This document shows positions 34,371-46,046 of a stretch of 64,000 bases of DNA, piece after piece. The translations under genes and the position numbers were made by a program. The DNA is taken from positions 35,319,748 to 35,383,747 of the forward strand of contig NW_026947506.1 of NCBI RefSeq assembly GCF_034190915.1, read 5' to 3'. Position 1 is the stretch's first letter; every line of letters begins with the position of its first letter. The notes below the pieces were generated by a model. The model was not told the DNA's origin and ran no database searches. It saw nothing but the letters and a program-made list of their open reading frames with translations. This DNA is from Cavia porcellus. Its lineage: Eukaryota > Chordata > Mammalia > Rodentia > Caviidae.

Positions 34371-35094
34371 AATCTTAAAAGTTCTGGTAGAGGCTGTTGG
34401 TGATCTCCTCCTGGTGTCCACATGAGCCCAAGCTGGGAGCCAGGGCCCAGGTGTCTTCCAAGGCTCCAAACACTGATGGCCAAAGGCCCTACCTTCATGG
34501 ATCTGATGTCTCCCTGGGCGATAGGTGCTGCCACCTCACGACTGTCTACTGCATGGCCTGGGGAGCAGCTGCCTCATGCGCTGGAACCTGCTTTTCTTAG
34601 GAAAACAGAAAGCCATTCTCCCCACAGCGGTGGAGGACTCATTGCAGTGCAGGTGCTGCTTCTGGAAGGATGAAGAGACTAGTGGACTTCCCCGGGCTCC
34701 GTCCTGGTCCTCAGCTCTTCCACCAAGCCTGTGCTGTGTCAGGGCAGTCACCTTTGCTAGGGGCCTCTCACAGCCTCCCAGCAGTCCCTCCCCATCCTAC
34801 ACCCGGGGGTAAGACTGGAAAGCCAGGCTCTCCAGATCTATGACCACACCGCCATGCCCACTGCAACCCCTGGGGCCAGCTGCAGGCCTGCAAGGCCCCA
34901 TCTACCCAGGGACCCACCATCTTCACTGCGGCCACAGCCCTCACCCAGGCCTGGTGCCTTCCTGGGGCTCATCAGGTCTTCTCCCTGACTCCTCAGTCCT
35001 GTTGGTCTGTCCCCACCCAGCTGAGTCCCCTGCCTCACCCTACAAGGGGCCTAGAGAGAGAGACCTTCCTGACAAACTCAGAAGTCACCTGTTC

Positions 35095-35200
35095 ATTAAA
35101 ATGTTTATTTTAAAACATGAAACCCAAGCTGAATAGAAACCACAGAAATTACATTGAGAAGATTTTTAGTATTTGCCAAGAAAAATAAAATATCTCAGGA
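35095..35200 (-). other. Possible 3' end of a minus-strand transcript
   Basis: On the minus strand an AATAAA lies at 35109-35104 in an AT-rich stretch within GC-rich DNA, 1.4 kb beyond the last recognised TTYH3 exon. It could be a remnant 3' UTR of TTYH3 or another gene, or an AT-rich repeat. No coding exon adjoins it. Confidence 0.25.
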
Positions 35201-35649
35201 CTCCTGAGATAACAGGCTCACGGCCACATCCAGGCAGCGGCCACCTCTCATGCTATATACATTCACCTTGTGTGTGGCTCTTGGCCACTGGCAGCGCTTG
35301 TGCTTCTGAGCAGGTCCCGCAGCTCTGCCCTCCGGCCCCAAGGTCAGAAACACGCCAGCAGCAGGCCGAGCAGGTCTCCATGGCCCCCACCTGGAGCAGG
35401 ACAGTCCCTTCCGCTGAGGTTTGATCACACTGGGGGGCTCAAACACTGAGGATGGAGGCCCAGGGTCTGCCACCGCCCCTGCCCATCCCTTTTGGTCCCA
35501 ACACCAGCATAAAAAAGGGGTTTGGAGGACGGGCAGGCTGAAGGTCACCCCAGGAGGGGAGGGTGATTCTGGGCAGGCAGCTGTCTGCTGCTCCAGGAGG
35601 GAGAAAACAGCCATCCAGTTCAAGTGCTGTGCTCTTAGCCATTCCACTA

Positions 35650-35880
35650 GAGCTGCTATCTTTATTACCACAGCCTCCATCACCACCAGCACTACCACAC
35701 CACCATAATTATCACTGCCGCAGCATCACTGTCATTGTCACCCCTTCACCATCACCATGATGAACACCATCATCACCACCACTAACCATCACTGTCACCA
35801 CCACTATCATCACCACCTTCACCCTCACCATAGCCACCAATGTCTATCACCACCAGCAACATCGTCATCATCACAAGAGA
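35650..35880. repeat. Imperfect CAC/CAT trinucleotide repeat
   Basis: A run of caccac, catcac and accatc units with many interruptions. Confidence 0.85.
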
Positions 35881-37321
35881 AAATAACAAAAATCCAGGCA
35901 AAGGGAATAAATCAGATCTGAGCTACCTGCCATCCAAGCTGGGCACCAAGAAGCAGCCGCAGCCCAAATGGGAGGAGAGGCAGCAGGTTCGGGAGATGGA
36001 CCACGGGGCTTCTGTAAGGGAAGGAGCTCGACGCCCTCCAACCAGAATTGACGCCCACTCAACCCAGGATTAAATGAGGAACCTGAGGCAGGGGCTGCCA
36101 GGAACCCCACCTCAAAGATACAGACAGAGTGGCTCCATGGGAGCTGCATCTGGCCGATCCTGGTCGCCCAGCAGAGGCCACAGCCACCTGAACTGCCCCT
36201 TCAGGAGATCACATAGCCGAGATCCATCCACCATTCTGTACCCCTGCACCCGAGGACCTGGCCTTTAGGAATAGTGACCTGTGAGCACGCTCCTCAGCAT
36301 GGGGGAACAGGGCCAAGCCAAGGGCACAGGAGACTCTGGTGCCCCTCCTTGGCTGAGCTCCTCTGTGGAATGGGAGCACTCAGCTGGAGCAGAGACCTGC
36401 ACCTCTGGGGCCATGAGCTGGAGTCTCCAGGACCCCGTCCCAAAGACAGCTGGGCCACATTTCAGGACCTGCTCAGGCTCACCTCTTCTGCTGCCAGGTG
36501 TGTGGGACGCTGCAGACGATGGAACTGAACATGAGGGCTGTGACGAAGGAGAACAGCGCCAGGTAGATGAGGCCCTCGATGCCGTCATAGCAGAAGCCCG
36601 TCAGTGCCTGCACGTAGTCCTGAGCCAGCAGAGACGAGACACAGGGAGAGGGAACAGGGACACAGAGTCAAGGGCAGAAAGTGTGAGATGGACGGGCCAG
36701 GCAAGCTTCAGCTATAGCAGCCTGGATGCCCTGATGCCAGGCTGGGCTGAGGCCCCCATCACCTACTGAGTCTGCTGTTCTCAAGGGCCACTCCTGCCCT
36801 CTCCCCAGCTCCCCTCTACCCTTAGCTCCCAGCTCCCCTGACCTCTTCCCTGCCCCACAGTTCCCCTCAAACCCACAAGGCTGCTCTGACTCCTGACCTC
36901 CTCGGCACCCTCTGCCCGCTGTGGCCCTCACCAGGTGCAGGCTGCGGCAGTCTACCAGGGCGGTGAGGTGCTGCAGATTCACTTCCGTGCCGTTCAGCAC
37001 CTCCTGGACACGGAGCAGGGGGTCCTGGGAGCAAGTGAAACTCAAGGTCAACACTGCACTATGCGGAGACCCAGGCTGAGAGCCTCCCAACCTGCCCCAG
37101 AAACCACCTTTGACCACTCCACCTTGGCACAGGCCCTGAGGACCCCAGCTTTTAGCACGTGTGATCTTGGAGTCTGCCCTGGACTTGCAGGCACAGGCGA
37201 CATATGGATACCTGTCCATTGTCATTACTATATGAAGACAGATCTCCCTTATCATGAGAGAACAGACAGCTACTGCATGCCACCGAAGAGGACAGGCTAA
37301 GCTTTGAAAAATTCTACTTCA

Positions 37322-37505
37322 AGTAGCCAAGCCTGGTGACACTCACCTGCAATCTCAGGTACTTGGGAAGCTGAGGCAGCAAGACGATATGTTCAAGCCC
37401 AGTGTGGGCAACTTAGCAAGAAGCTGTCTTGAAAACCAAAATGACTGTGGATACAGCTCAGTGCAAAGGCTCTGGGTTCAGCCCCCAGTGCTAAAAGGTA
37501 AAGTC
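37322..37505 (+). repeat. B1+ID SINE in a TTYH3 intron
   Basis: B1 part (acctgcaatctcaggtactt) and ID part (ggatacagctcagtgcaaag). Confidence 0.75.
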
Positions 37506-37764
37506 CTAGTTAAGGAACAGTGGAAGACAAAGGAAAGTCCTCACACTACCTCAAGTGACAAAACTGTACAAAAAACTGCACAGAGACAGCCTGACTCTGT
37601 TACACACCCGTGACAGCGTCCCATGTGTTCTATGTGCACACGTGCACAGACACCTCCAGCCCTGTCTCACACACGGGGACATGGCCAAGCAGAAACACCT
37701 GCAGGTGGACTGTGGCTCCTCCAGATCACCAGCTTGACCCTGCACTGCTTCCTGTCACATATTT

Positions 37765-37960
37765 TCTTCCCTTCTTTTTTTCTTTTTGTGGTACCGGGGA
37801 TTGAACCCAGGGCCTTTGCACTGAGCTACATCCCCATGGCTTTGTTTATTTTGAGATGAGGTCTTGCTAAGTCACTAAGTTGCCCAGGCTGGGCTTGAAT
37901 TTGTGCTCATTCTGCTTCAGCTTCCCTGAGTGCCAGGATTGCAGCTGTAACACTTTCTCT
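37765..37960 (-). repeat. B1+ID SINE, reverse orientation
   Basis: Reverse ID part (gcactgagctacatccccat) followed by reverse B1 (cactaagttgcccaggctgg). Confidence 0.8.
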
Positions 37961-37993
37961 AAGGACCCGCTGGGATCCTGAGAAAAGAGAACC

Positions 37994-38280
37994 TGTTGTG
38001 GGCTGCATTGTGTCCCCTAAAACTCCTGTGCTGAGGTCCCACCCAGAACCTCAGATCACTGTGCTTACAGAAAGGGCATTAGACATGAGGTCACCAGGGG
38101 TTAGGTGCTGGCCCACTATGCCTGGTGTCATACAGAGACACACAGAGAGGAATGACCCCGTGAGGACTTGGGGAGAAGACAGGATCTATAATCCAAGGAA
38201 GGCAGCCTCCAGCAGGATCGGCCCAGCCATACCTTGACCCTGGGCTTGCAGCCTAACCTCTGGGAATATGAGGTACAAAT
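37994..38280 (+). mobile_element. MLT1-like (MaLR) LTR fragment
   Basis: It begins gttgtgggctgcattgtgtc with cccctaaaactcctgtgctg, as in MLT1/MST LTRs. The 3' end is missing and a reverse ID SINE follows directly. Confidence 0.6.
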
Positions 38281-38282
38281 GT

Positions 38283-38375
38283 CAGTCTGGTGTCTTCCTG
38301 TGGCGCTGGGTATGGCCTTACACATGGTGGGCAAGTGCTCTGCCACTGAGCTATGTCCCTAGTCCCCATTTCTTT
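38283..38375 (-). repeat. ID SINE, reverse orientation
   Basis: Contains gccactgagctatgtcccta preceded by a ggcaagtgctc block. Confidence 0.65.
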
Positions 38376-39397
38376 TAACAGAAAGAGTTTCTATTACTTT
38401 GAAAATAAAGAACATAATTATTTTTTAAAATTCTATCAAAATCCCCAAGGAAAAGGAAAAAAAATGGAAGGAGAAGAGGAAAAGAAAGACCATTTGAACA
38501 GGTGTAGGAAACAGGACTCCTACAGTCCCCCAGAGCCCCTCTTGGGCTCTGTAGCCCCTCACCTTGGTGGCGGGATGCTCCCGGGGGACGTTCCTCAGAA
38601 GCTCGGCCACAATGTCCTGCATCTCCACCAGTGCCTTGTGGCTGCCTGACAGCTTCTGCTCCACAGAGAGGCGTAAGTTCCAGCAGCTGGACAGCCCATC
38701 CTCCCCACCCACCCCAGGCAGCCTGCAAAGTCCCAGGTGGCCAGCTCTGCCCTCAGGCTCCAGGACTCATCCTGCTCTCCAGCTGCCTACACACCCAGGG
38801 GCCAAACAGCCCAACACGGTGATGGGAACCCTGTGCCCACTCTAGAGAACAAAGTCCTGAGGCAGACAGCGCTCAGGACTGAGAGTCATGCCATCCCGTA
38901 TAGCAACTGGCAGCAGGGAAAGGGTTTGAGCAGTGGTGCTTACCCCCAAATCTCACCACCAGGATACCCAAATGGACAGCCTGTCCCCTGCCCCCTAGGA
39001 GTTGCCCTGGACAGCCCACGGAGTGAAAGGAGTCCAGGGCAGTGGTGGCATTAAGCAGCTCACAAGAAAAGGTTTGTGCCAGGGGGACAGTGTGGCAGTC
39101 CCAGGGCAGCAAGTGAGGCCAACCCAGCATTCACCTGGCTGCTCTGCTCTGCCTCTGTGGAGCCTGTGGGCCGTGGATGTGTGGGCTACAAAGGCCAGAA
39201 CAGGGTCTGCTCAGCCTCTCCATAGACACTGTGCCCTGGGCTCTCCCCACCCCTGCACCTGGCCCAGCCTCTCAGGACAGGGCTGGCTCTCACCTGCTGG
39301 AAGGGGTTGGCAGCATAGGGCGAGCAGGCCAGGTAGTACTGCAGAATGTCTGCGGAGAGAGGGCAAGGTGGGCTGAGGTGGCAGACTGTGCGAGTCT

Positions 39398-39572
39398 GTG
39401 TAAGGTGTCTGTGTGTGTGCACACGTCTTCAAGTGTGTGCCTGCATGTGTCCACATGTGTATACTTGGGTGCTATGTCTGTGTGCACATGTGTGTGTGGT
39501 GCAAATGTGTGCATACACATGTATGCATGTGCACACATGTATATATGTGATTGTATACACATACATGTGTGA
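39398..39572. repeat. TG-rich degenerate microsatellite
   Basis: Interrupted (TG)n with gcacatgtg and acatgtat variants, in the intron next to the 39294-39349 TTYH3 exon. Confidence 0.8.
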
Positions 39573-39869
39573 GCTGTGGCCTCCAGAGAGATCCTTCAGG
39601 GCCCCCACCTATGTGGACTGGGGCTGGTGTAGTGACAGCACCTGCACTCAGCCCTGGGATCTGTGCTCCAATCTGAGCCTCCAGGAACTCAAAGCCTGTC
39701 AGACCCAATGTAGAAGCTGTACAGCTCATCAGGAAGTCCCACCAGCCTCACCCCCAAAGCGCACCCCTGTCCATGCCCCATCCTACTTATTCAAGCCACT
39801 CCTGTCTTTAGGAGTCCAAAAGCCATGCCCCAGGTCCTTGTCATCCCAAGAGCCCAAAGAAGCTTTGAA

Positions 39870-40110
39870 GAGGCTACTCCATCATGACTCACATCTCTCT
39901 TCTGCCCTTCCAGAATAAAGCCCAGTCTCCTACCTGTGGCCTGGTCCTGCTAGCCTCTCTCTACCCTCTCCTCTCCCAGGAAGTCCAGGGCTGTCTAGTA
40001 TTTGTGCCTCTGGCCTTTGCACAAGATACAGCCTCATCTGGCTCAACTTCAGTGCCACCTGTTGGAGGCCTTCCATTCCCAGACTGCCCACTCTCAAGCA
40101 GCACTGGGCT
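39870..40110 (-). repeat. L2-like LINE fragment
   Basis: Contains tgtgcctctggcctttgcac and a preceding cttccagaataaagccc, typical of the L2 3' region. Confidence 0.4.
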
Positions 40111-40958
40111 CCCAGCTCCAGGAAGGTGGCCAAGGTAGTCCTGTTGGCTCCCTAGCTTCCTGGCCTAGCACCAGCTTCTCAAAGACCGAGGGCTATGAAG
40201 GCAGGGACACCTCTCTGTACACACCAGCCCTGTTTACCTGGCTCTCCCAGTTCAGTCCAGCCAGGAGGACCAACTCTGACAGGGCCACGGACTCACCCCC
40301 ATTTCGCACTGAGTGCTCTTCCACCATCTTGGTCACGTAGGTGTCAGGGTCCACACAGAAGTCGCTGGAACCTTGAGTGGGCGCAGGCAAGAAAGGGAGT
40401 TAGCTGGGCCTTCCCTGAGGCGGTACCCTGGGCCCTCAGTGGGTAGAACCTACCCCAGGGTCCACTTTTGGCTCAAGAAGGTGGAGTACGAATCGGGGGG
40501 TATGGATATGCTGTGTACACATGGTAAGGACCCAGTGACCTGGCACAAGGTGGGAGAGGACAGACTGGCTTCCTTCACCTCCCACCCAGGCTCAGCAGAT
40601 GGGGACTGCTGGTCTTCCACCACTCACCACAGATACAGCTAGCTCCAAAGCCAGGGCACCCCAGCTGATGACCAGGGCCAACACTCCCAGCAAGCAGACC
40701 CTTGGGACAAAGAAAGTCAGTCAGCATCTCCCAGGCTAGGGACTAGGTCATGCCACTCACTGGGCTATGGATGGAGGGCAAAACCCAGGTACACCTGAGG
40801 ACATGACCTCTGGCTGAGACCAGGCCCTCTCAAGGCCCAGGGCCTGGACAGGTTCCCCTTTCACCTTGACTAAAGAACAGGAGGTTTCCTGGGCTTTGCC
40901 TTTCCTGTCGCTAGGCCTGTCACCAGAACGCTTTCTTTAGCAGATGAGTCTCTGCTTT

Positions 40959-40962
<4 letters not shown>

Positions 40963-41020
<58 letters not shown>
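40963..41020. repeat. (CT)29 microsatellite
   Basis: Twenty-nine uninterrupted CT units, followed by a T run that belongs to the tail of a reverse SINE. Confidence 0.98.
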
Positions 41021-41027
<7 letters not shown>

Positions 41028-41105
41028 CTTTATAGTGCTGGAAATGGAATCCAAGGCCTTGTGCAGGCTGGCAAATCTTCCATCACTGGCCACCCCCACC
41101 CCACC
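41021..41105 (-). repeat. Diverged ID SINE, reverse orientation
   Basis: T-rich tail, then gtgctggaaatggaatccaa and ttgtgcaggctggcaaatct. Confidence 0.5.
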
Positions 41106-42719
41106 CCGTCCCAGTGTCTGCCTCACAGAGCAGGATGAAGGTCCTGCTAGCCTCGGTCAGACCAGGCCCTGCCAAGCTTCATCCCCAGGGGCAGCCCTCT
41201 GAGCACCGTGGGCGGGTGGGCTCTTGCCTGCAGGGCTGGACCTCCCGCACTGACCTCTCCTGGCTCCCACACTGTGTTCACTCCCAACCTGCAGGCCTGT
41301 GTGCTGTCCAAGCCTGGGCCTCCACTCCACCACCCCCACGCTCATGAACCCTGGATGCCAGGTGCACGCAGCCCTGCTACCTGACCAGGCTTTGCGTCTC
41401 CCCAGTTCTCATTACCTGTGACCTTCATTTTACTTATTTGTCCCTCTTAGGCCTAGGAGTGCCACTGGGCAGGAGCTGGAGAGTCCTCTGGACCCTTCCT
41501 GCACAAGGTGCATACAGGAGCTGGGATGTGGCTATGCAATTACTCAGGGAGGGACACTAACATCACCTCAGAGCCACCCTAAGGGCAAGCTGTCACTCTT
41601 TCTATTTCTGGGCCAAGGGGAGTGACTGGTAGCTGATACAACACCTGCCTAAGGCCACCAGCCTGGTAAATAATGAAGCCAACCAAACCTCCTCCATGTC
41701 CACGGGCAGAGGTCACAGGAGCTCCGGCCTGATCTCCTGGTTTCCCCAGCACTTGGGGACCTAGGCAGGTGGCTCCAGCTCTCTTGACTTTTCTGAGGCA
41801 ACCCAGACTGGGCATCTTGGAGCAGGCTCGGGTAGACCTCGGGCAGACCATGGGCAGGCCTCTGAGTCCCACACAGACCCATGATGGGGAGACAGTACCT
41901 CAGGTGCTCAACCCATCCCTCCCACAAGTACACCTCACCTCCAGACTCACTTGACCAGGATGCCCTTGGAGCTGCGGATGAGGCCCACCAGCACGAGGAG
42001 GCAGATGATGATACTGAGTAGCAGCAGGTCCAGGTAGCCCCGCCACCTGTGGGTGCATGTGGGTGTGGGCCAGGCACAAACAGGGATGGGGTCCAGAGAG
42101 GGGCAGGAGGGGCAGTCAAGAGCTTGGCTCCCAGGAGAGGCAGCCACAGGCAGCTGAAGACTTGGAATGAGCTGCTGGGGAAGGGAGAGAAGCCACTGGG
42201 TACCTACCTCCTAACGCAGGACAAGCAGGGACAGCCTGTCACAGAACAGAAAGGTGGGAGCCACAGGCAGAAGGAAAACAACAAGAAGGCACATTTAAAC
42301 CACTCATCAAAAATCACAGCCACACCAAACCAAGAGGAAGGCACACAGGTTCTTTGGAGGTAAATGTACTTGCTTCTTGCAGAGAAAACTGCCCTGCACT
42401 TAGGTGGACACTAACTCAGCAGTTTTCTGGGATGGGTTGTGAAGTCCCTGCCATAGACACTGAGCCCATGGCTTGCTTAGAAAGGACACTGTTCAGGGAA
42501 ACAGCCATTGGTGCTGGGATGTGTGGCTGCTTAGAGTGGGCTCTGGTTCAACTGCACTCTTTTTTACGTTTCTGCCTTGTGCATAGGGGCCTCTGCTATG
42601 AGGAGCAGGAGGGAGACCAGGGAGCTGCCAGGCGGGCTGGGGGCTGTGGACAGGGCACACACAGCAGGCTCACCCAGCTTCAGGAGCCAGCCTTCCCCAT
42701 CAAGTTAAAGAACATTTAT

Positions 42720-43765
42720 ATCAGATCTTTCCCATCATCGTCTGGGATCTTAAAGGGTTCATTCTTAATACTTTCATATAAGTTCTGTAAGGGTAAAATA
42801 GCACCAAATTTTAAAAAATGCACAGAGTTGAAGCAACTGTTTTTTCTGTTGTCTCTTCCACTACAGACTAAGCATAAAGAGTAGCAGAACTTGTAAGCCA
42901 GACACACTTGAGAGATGCACTTACAATAAATAAGCCAGCTGGGCCTGGTGGCGCACTCCTGTAATCCCAGAAATCTGGGAGGCAGAGGCAGAAGGAGTTC
43001 CACCAAGGAATCCCACCAGTTGAGACCCTGTCTTAAAGTTAAAAAATAATAATCATATAAAAAGAGCTGGGGAAGTGGCTGAGTGGGAGAGTGCCCCTGA
43101 ATTGATTCCCCATACTGCAAAGGGGGAAAAAAAAAAAAAAAAACAGTGAATGAACCAGCACTGCCATCTGCAGAGAACTTGGGGCGTTTCAAAATGTCCC
43201 CAGTTAAGAAGGAAGAGGAACAGCGCCACCATGAGGAGGCTCAGCAGCTCAGTCCCACAGACTCACCCTTAGCAGCTCCTCAGGGAGGTCGTCCCCCTCG
43301 TTGATACCACGGTTCATGGTGATGAACCGCTCCACAGTGGGTTTGTCACACACATTGTGGTTGTGCAGGCTGGTGTTCAGCATGATGATGGCGAATGACA
43401 GCACACAGTATGTGTTTGCAACAAGGCAGAGGACAGTGAGGGACTCAGCAGCCTGAGCTCTGCTGAGGTTTGGACATGGAGTGTGGGGGCCACAGGGAAG
43501 AGCAAAGCAGAAACCTGTGCACAGTGGCTCCCTGCACCTCAGGCAAGACTATGCTGGCACAGGCAAAGAAGGTCCCAGGAATACAGTGCCCTGTGCCACA
43601 GGCCTTTGTCCTGAAGCAGAGCTGAGGTCAGGCTGTGAGCCGGCTCACTGACCTGTGGACTGGAAGACGCCTGGGTTGCACAGGCAGTAGCGAGAAGCGA
43701 AGGCCTCCATCATGCGATCAATCTTCTGAGCCTCTCCAGGCAGTCTGAAGCTCCACAGGAACTGC
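42720..43765 (-). pseudogene. CYTH3: CYTH3 (cytohesin-3/GRP1) Sec7-domain fragment with broken splice sites
   Basis: Three minus-strand exons lie at 43765-43653, 43415-43267 and 42784-42720. They encode the second half of an ARF-GEF Sec7 domain, from [16 protein letters not shown] through NTSLHNHNV to KNEPFKIPDDDG. The [15 protein letters not shown] and NHNV signatures select CYTH3 over CYTH1 and CYTH2. The first exon has a good acceptor (ctgcag) and donor (gtcagt). The second has the full 149-nt family length, but its acceptor reads gcaa instead of gcag. The third has lost its donor (AT in place of GT) and reading on meets TAA at once. Several near-invariant residues are changed: TCYV to TYCV, R to C in NVRDK, A to T in FIAMN, G to D in EGGDL. 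The N-terminal coiled coil and the PH domain are absent, and a SINE sits in one intron. Confidence 0.88.
42935..43145 (+). repeat. B1+ID SINE inside the CYTH3 fragment
   Basis: B1 part (gtggcgcactcctgtaatcc) and ID part (gggaagtggctgagtgggag), with a long A tail at 43128-43143. It lies between the second and third CYTH3 exons. Confidence 0.75.
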
Positions 43766-45744
43766 CTGCAGACCTCTCACCGAGTGACCAGGCCACAGCA
43801 AGGATGCAACCCCCTCAGCCTGCATGCCACCCTGATAGGGGAATGCGGACCTCAGAACCAACAAAGAGACTCAGTTTCCTTCCACTCAATAATTCAGGGG
43901 ACAGTTTTACCAACTGCTCCTCTTTCGTGTGACTATAACTAACTCTTCAGCAAGGTCTGCTGCCCCTGCCATTGGCCTGGCCAGGGTCCCAAGACATCTT
44001 GTCCCCACTGGCATGGTCTCCTGCATTCGACCTGATGATTTCTAGAGCCCTATGACATCCCATGGCTGCCACAGTCCTGACAGTGCACATGAGGTCACAT
44101 CATCCTCTCAGGACCACACCCAGGGCACAAGGGCAGACTCAGCAGGATGCATCCAGGGCCCAGCCTCACCTCAGGCCACAGTCAGCGGCTGCTACATCCC
44201 TGGGGCAGGGGACTGGGCCTAGGTGAGCAGATGCCGCTGTCCTTAGATGGCCCTTCTCACAGGTTTCTCCCACATGCAGGTTAGCACAGCGCCTCCTTTT
44301 TGCACAGGACAGCATCTCTCATTGTTCTTTTCTGGAACTCAAAAGTTAAATCTGCTTCGTGGGCAAGCCAACATTCCTCCAATCAGCTAGCGCGCTTTCA
44401 TGAAAGTGCCATCTACCTGCCCTGATCAGAGTGACTCTGAACGTTGGTCAGTTATCCCGGTGGGTAGAATATGGCTTTGTATTTAAGCAGAATTTCCCAA
44501 CTGTTCTTTCAAGTTATACTTGTGGGTCACAGATAACTGAAACCAAAATCCAGTTACAACTTCCAGAGTCAGCCCAGGGAATTACATACTTTACCTCTTT
44601 TTTCCTCTCCAAAATGCAGAAAGTTTTTGTTCCTCTGAGTGGAAAATACCTTAATCATGGTCTCCTGCAACAGGGAAAGAAAAAAGGCAGACTTTAAGCT
44701 GAGCAAACAGACCTTTTCTATTTCTTTTGCATCAGATAACAATGAACCTTGTGGTCCATTTCCAGCAACAGAACCTTCCTGGGAGAAGTGTAGGGCCTTC
44801 TCCTCCATGCCCAGTCCTAGGTCAAGCCCACAGCCCCACAGGCTGACCTGGGCTTCCCCATACCATGGCATGTACCCAGCAGCCCACCTGTCTCTGTCAG
44901 CCTACTTCAATTTATTGTTATTCAAAACAGAACAGCCTGGAAGCCTTATGTGCAGTGTAAGACATCTGAACTGTTAGAATTTGCTAGTGGAAATTTTACT
45001 TGGCTGCCTTAGAAGAAGTACATTAAAATGTAGCAAATTGCTAAGACATATTAAACTTTCACAAAGAGAAAAAATATGAATACTTGGAAAGCTGCAGCAT
45101 TTCCCTGCTTTACAGTGAACAGCCTAGGAGCATGGCTTTCTCCACGTCTCCTATCTCCCTTCCCTCAAGCAAGTTAACAGGGCTATGCATGGGTGAGACA
45201 GAATGTGAACACAAGCAAGAATGAGCATGAGTCAGAAGCCAAGAGGAGAAGTGAACAGGACTTCCAACGCGAGACTATCAAAATGTTCAGTTAAATGCTG
45301 GCATTAAAGGAGCACAAAAAGAAATAGACGGGCAAACGGAACGGAAACCTTTCAACAGCCCACATTTCAGATTTGTGAGTAGGAAGAATTATTCAACCTT
45401 CAACCTCACACCACAGTTTAGAAGGTTTAGACTGCTGCATATAAAAATGGTTAGGGCAACCTTGCATGTTTATAAATAGCCAGAAAGGTGCAGACCACTG
45501 AAGCACGGCACAGAAAGGAGCTGTTTATCTAACTCGCAGTGGGCCGAGGAGGGGACACAGTGCAGGTGGTTAGGAAGCAGACTGTGGCGGGCGAGGCAGG
45601 TCATTTCTGGACATGGAGTTGGAGAGCAGTGGTTCCCTCTGGATGCAATGCAAGGACACCACTGAGTGAGCAGCTCTAAGTGTCACAGGGACACGATGTT
45701 TTACGCATGCACACACAAAAACAAGGCGAAGGGCTTCTCCTTTA

Positions 45745-45895
45745 CAGGTCAAGCCCAGGGCCTTTGCACTGAGCTACATCCCTGGCCCTTTTTTACTTTG
45801 AGACAAGGAGTCATTAAATTGACCCTAAATTTGTGATCCTCCTGACTCAGTCTCCCAGAGTGCTGGGCTTAGAGGTGTAGGCCACCAACAGCAAT
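45745..45895 (-). repeat. B1+ID SINE, reverse orientation
   Basis: Reverse ID (gcactgagctacatccctgg) followed by reverse B1 (tcctcctgactcagtctccc). Confidence 0.75.
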
Positions 45896-46046
45896 TCACT
45901 CTGTCATACTAATTAAGGGCTGCAAGGGGACATGATACCAAGTTCCTTGAAAGTGGGATTAAGTTACATGTGGCCTGGACCCAGAACAAGCCCAGTGATA
46001 TTATCCCACAGACTGGATTCTGTTTAAATGCAAATTAAGCAGTTTT

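Larger units (their letters stand above)
28080..36482. other. Intergenic DNA between LFNG and the TTYH3 segment
   Basis: About 8.4 kb with SINEs, an L2 split by an MLT1-like LTR, a heptamer minisatellite and a trinucleotide repeat. The stretches 28880-29200, 29292-31600 and 34370-35640 show no recognised gene. BRAT1, which follows LFNG tail to tail in human, is not detected. Confidence 0.7.
36483..42046 (-). pseudogene. TTYH3: TTYH3 (tweety homologue 3) internal segment, seven exons, both ends missing
   Basis: Minus-strand exons in transcript order are 42046-41951, 40700-40628, 40371-40297, 39349-39294, 38655-38563, 37024-36932 and 36619-36483. They correspond to roughly residues 209-416 of about 523. 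Recognisable parts are the membrane segment LLVLVGLIRSSKGILV, the next one VCLLGVLALVISWGAL, the DFCVDPDTYVTKMVEE loop, the sequon in EVLNGTEVNLQHL, and the last membrane segment (GLIYLALFSFVTALM) ending in HTWQQK. Tweety proteins are five-pass plasma-membrane proteins linked to volume-regulated anion conductance and lipid binding. N-terminal and C-terminal exons are not found on either side. Five introns join in frame, but the junction 40628/40371 does not: the donor leaves phase 0 while the only AG acceptor (ctcaag) starts in phase 1. G-to-K at the first junction and L-to-R changes in conserved positions also suggest decay. Identity is firm; pseudogene status is inferred. Confidence 0.85.

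Noticed and set aside
42720..43765. CYTH3 exons as a working cytohesin gene
   Set aside because: One acceptor and one donor are destroyed, several invariant residues are changed, and the coiled-coil and PH exons are missing nearby.
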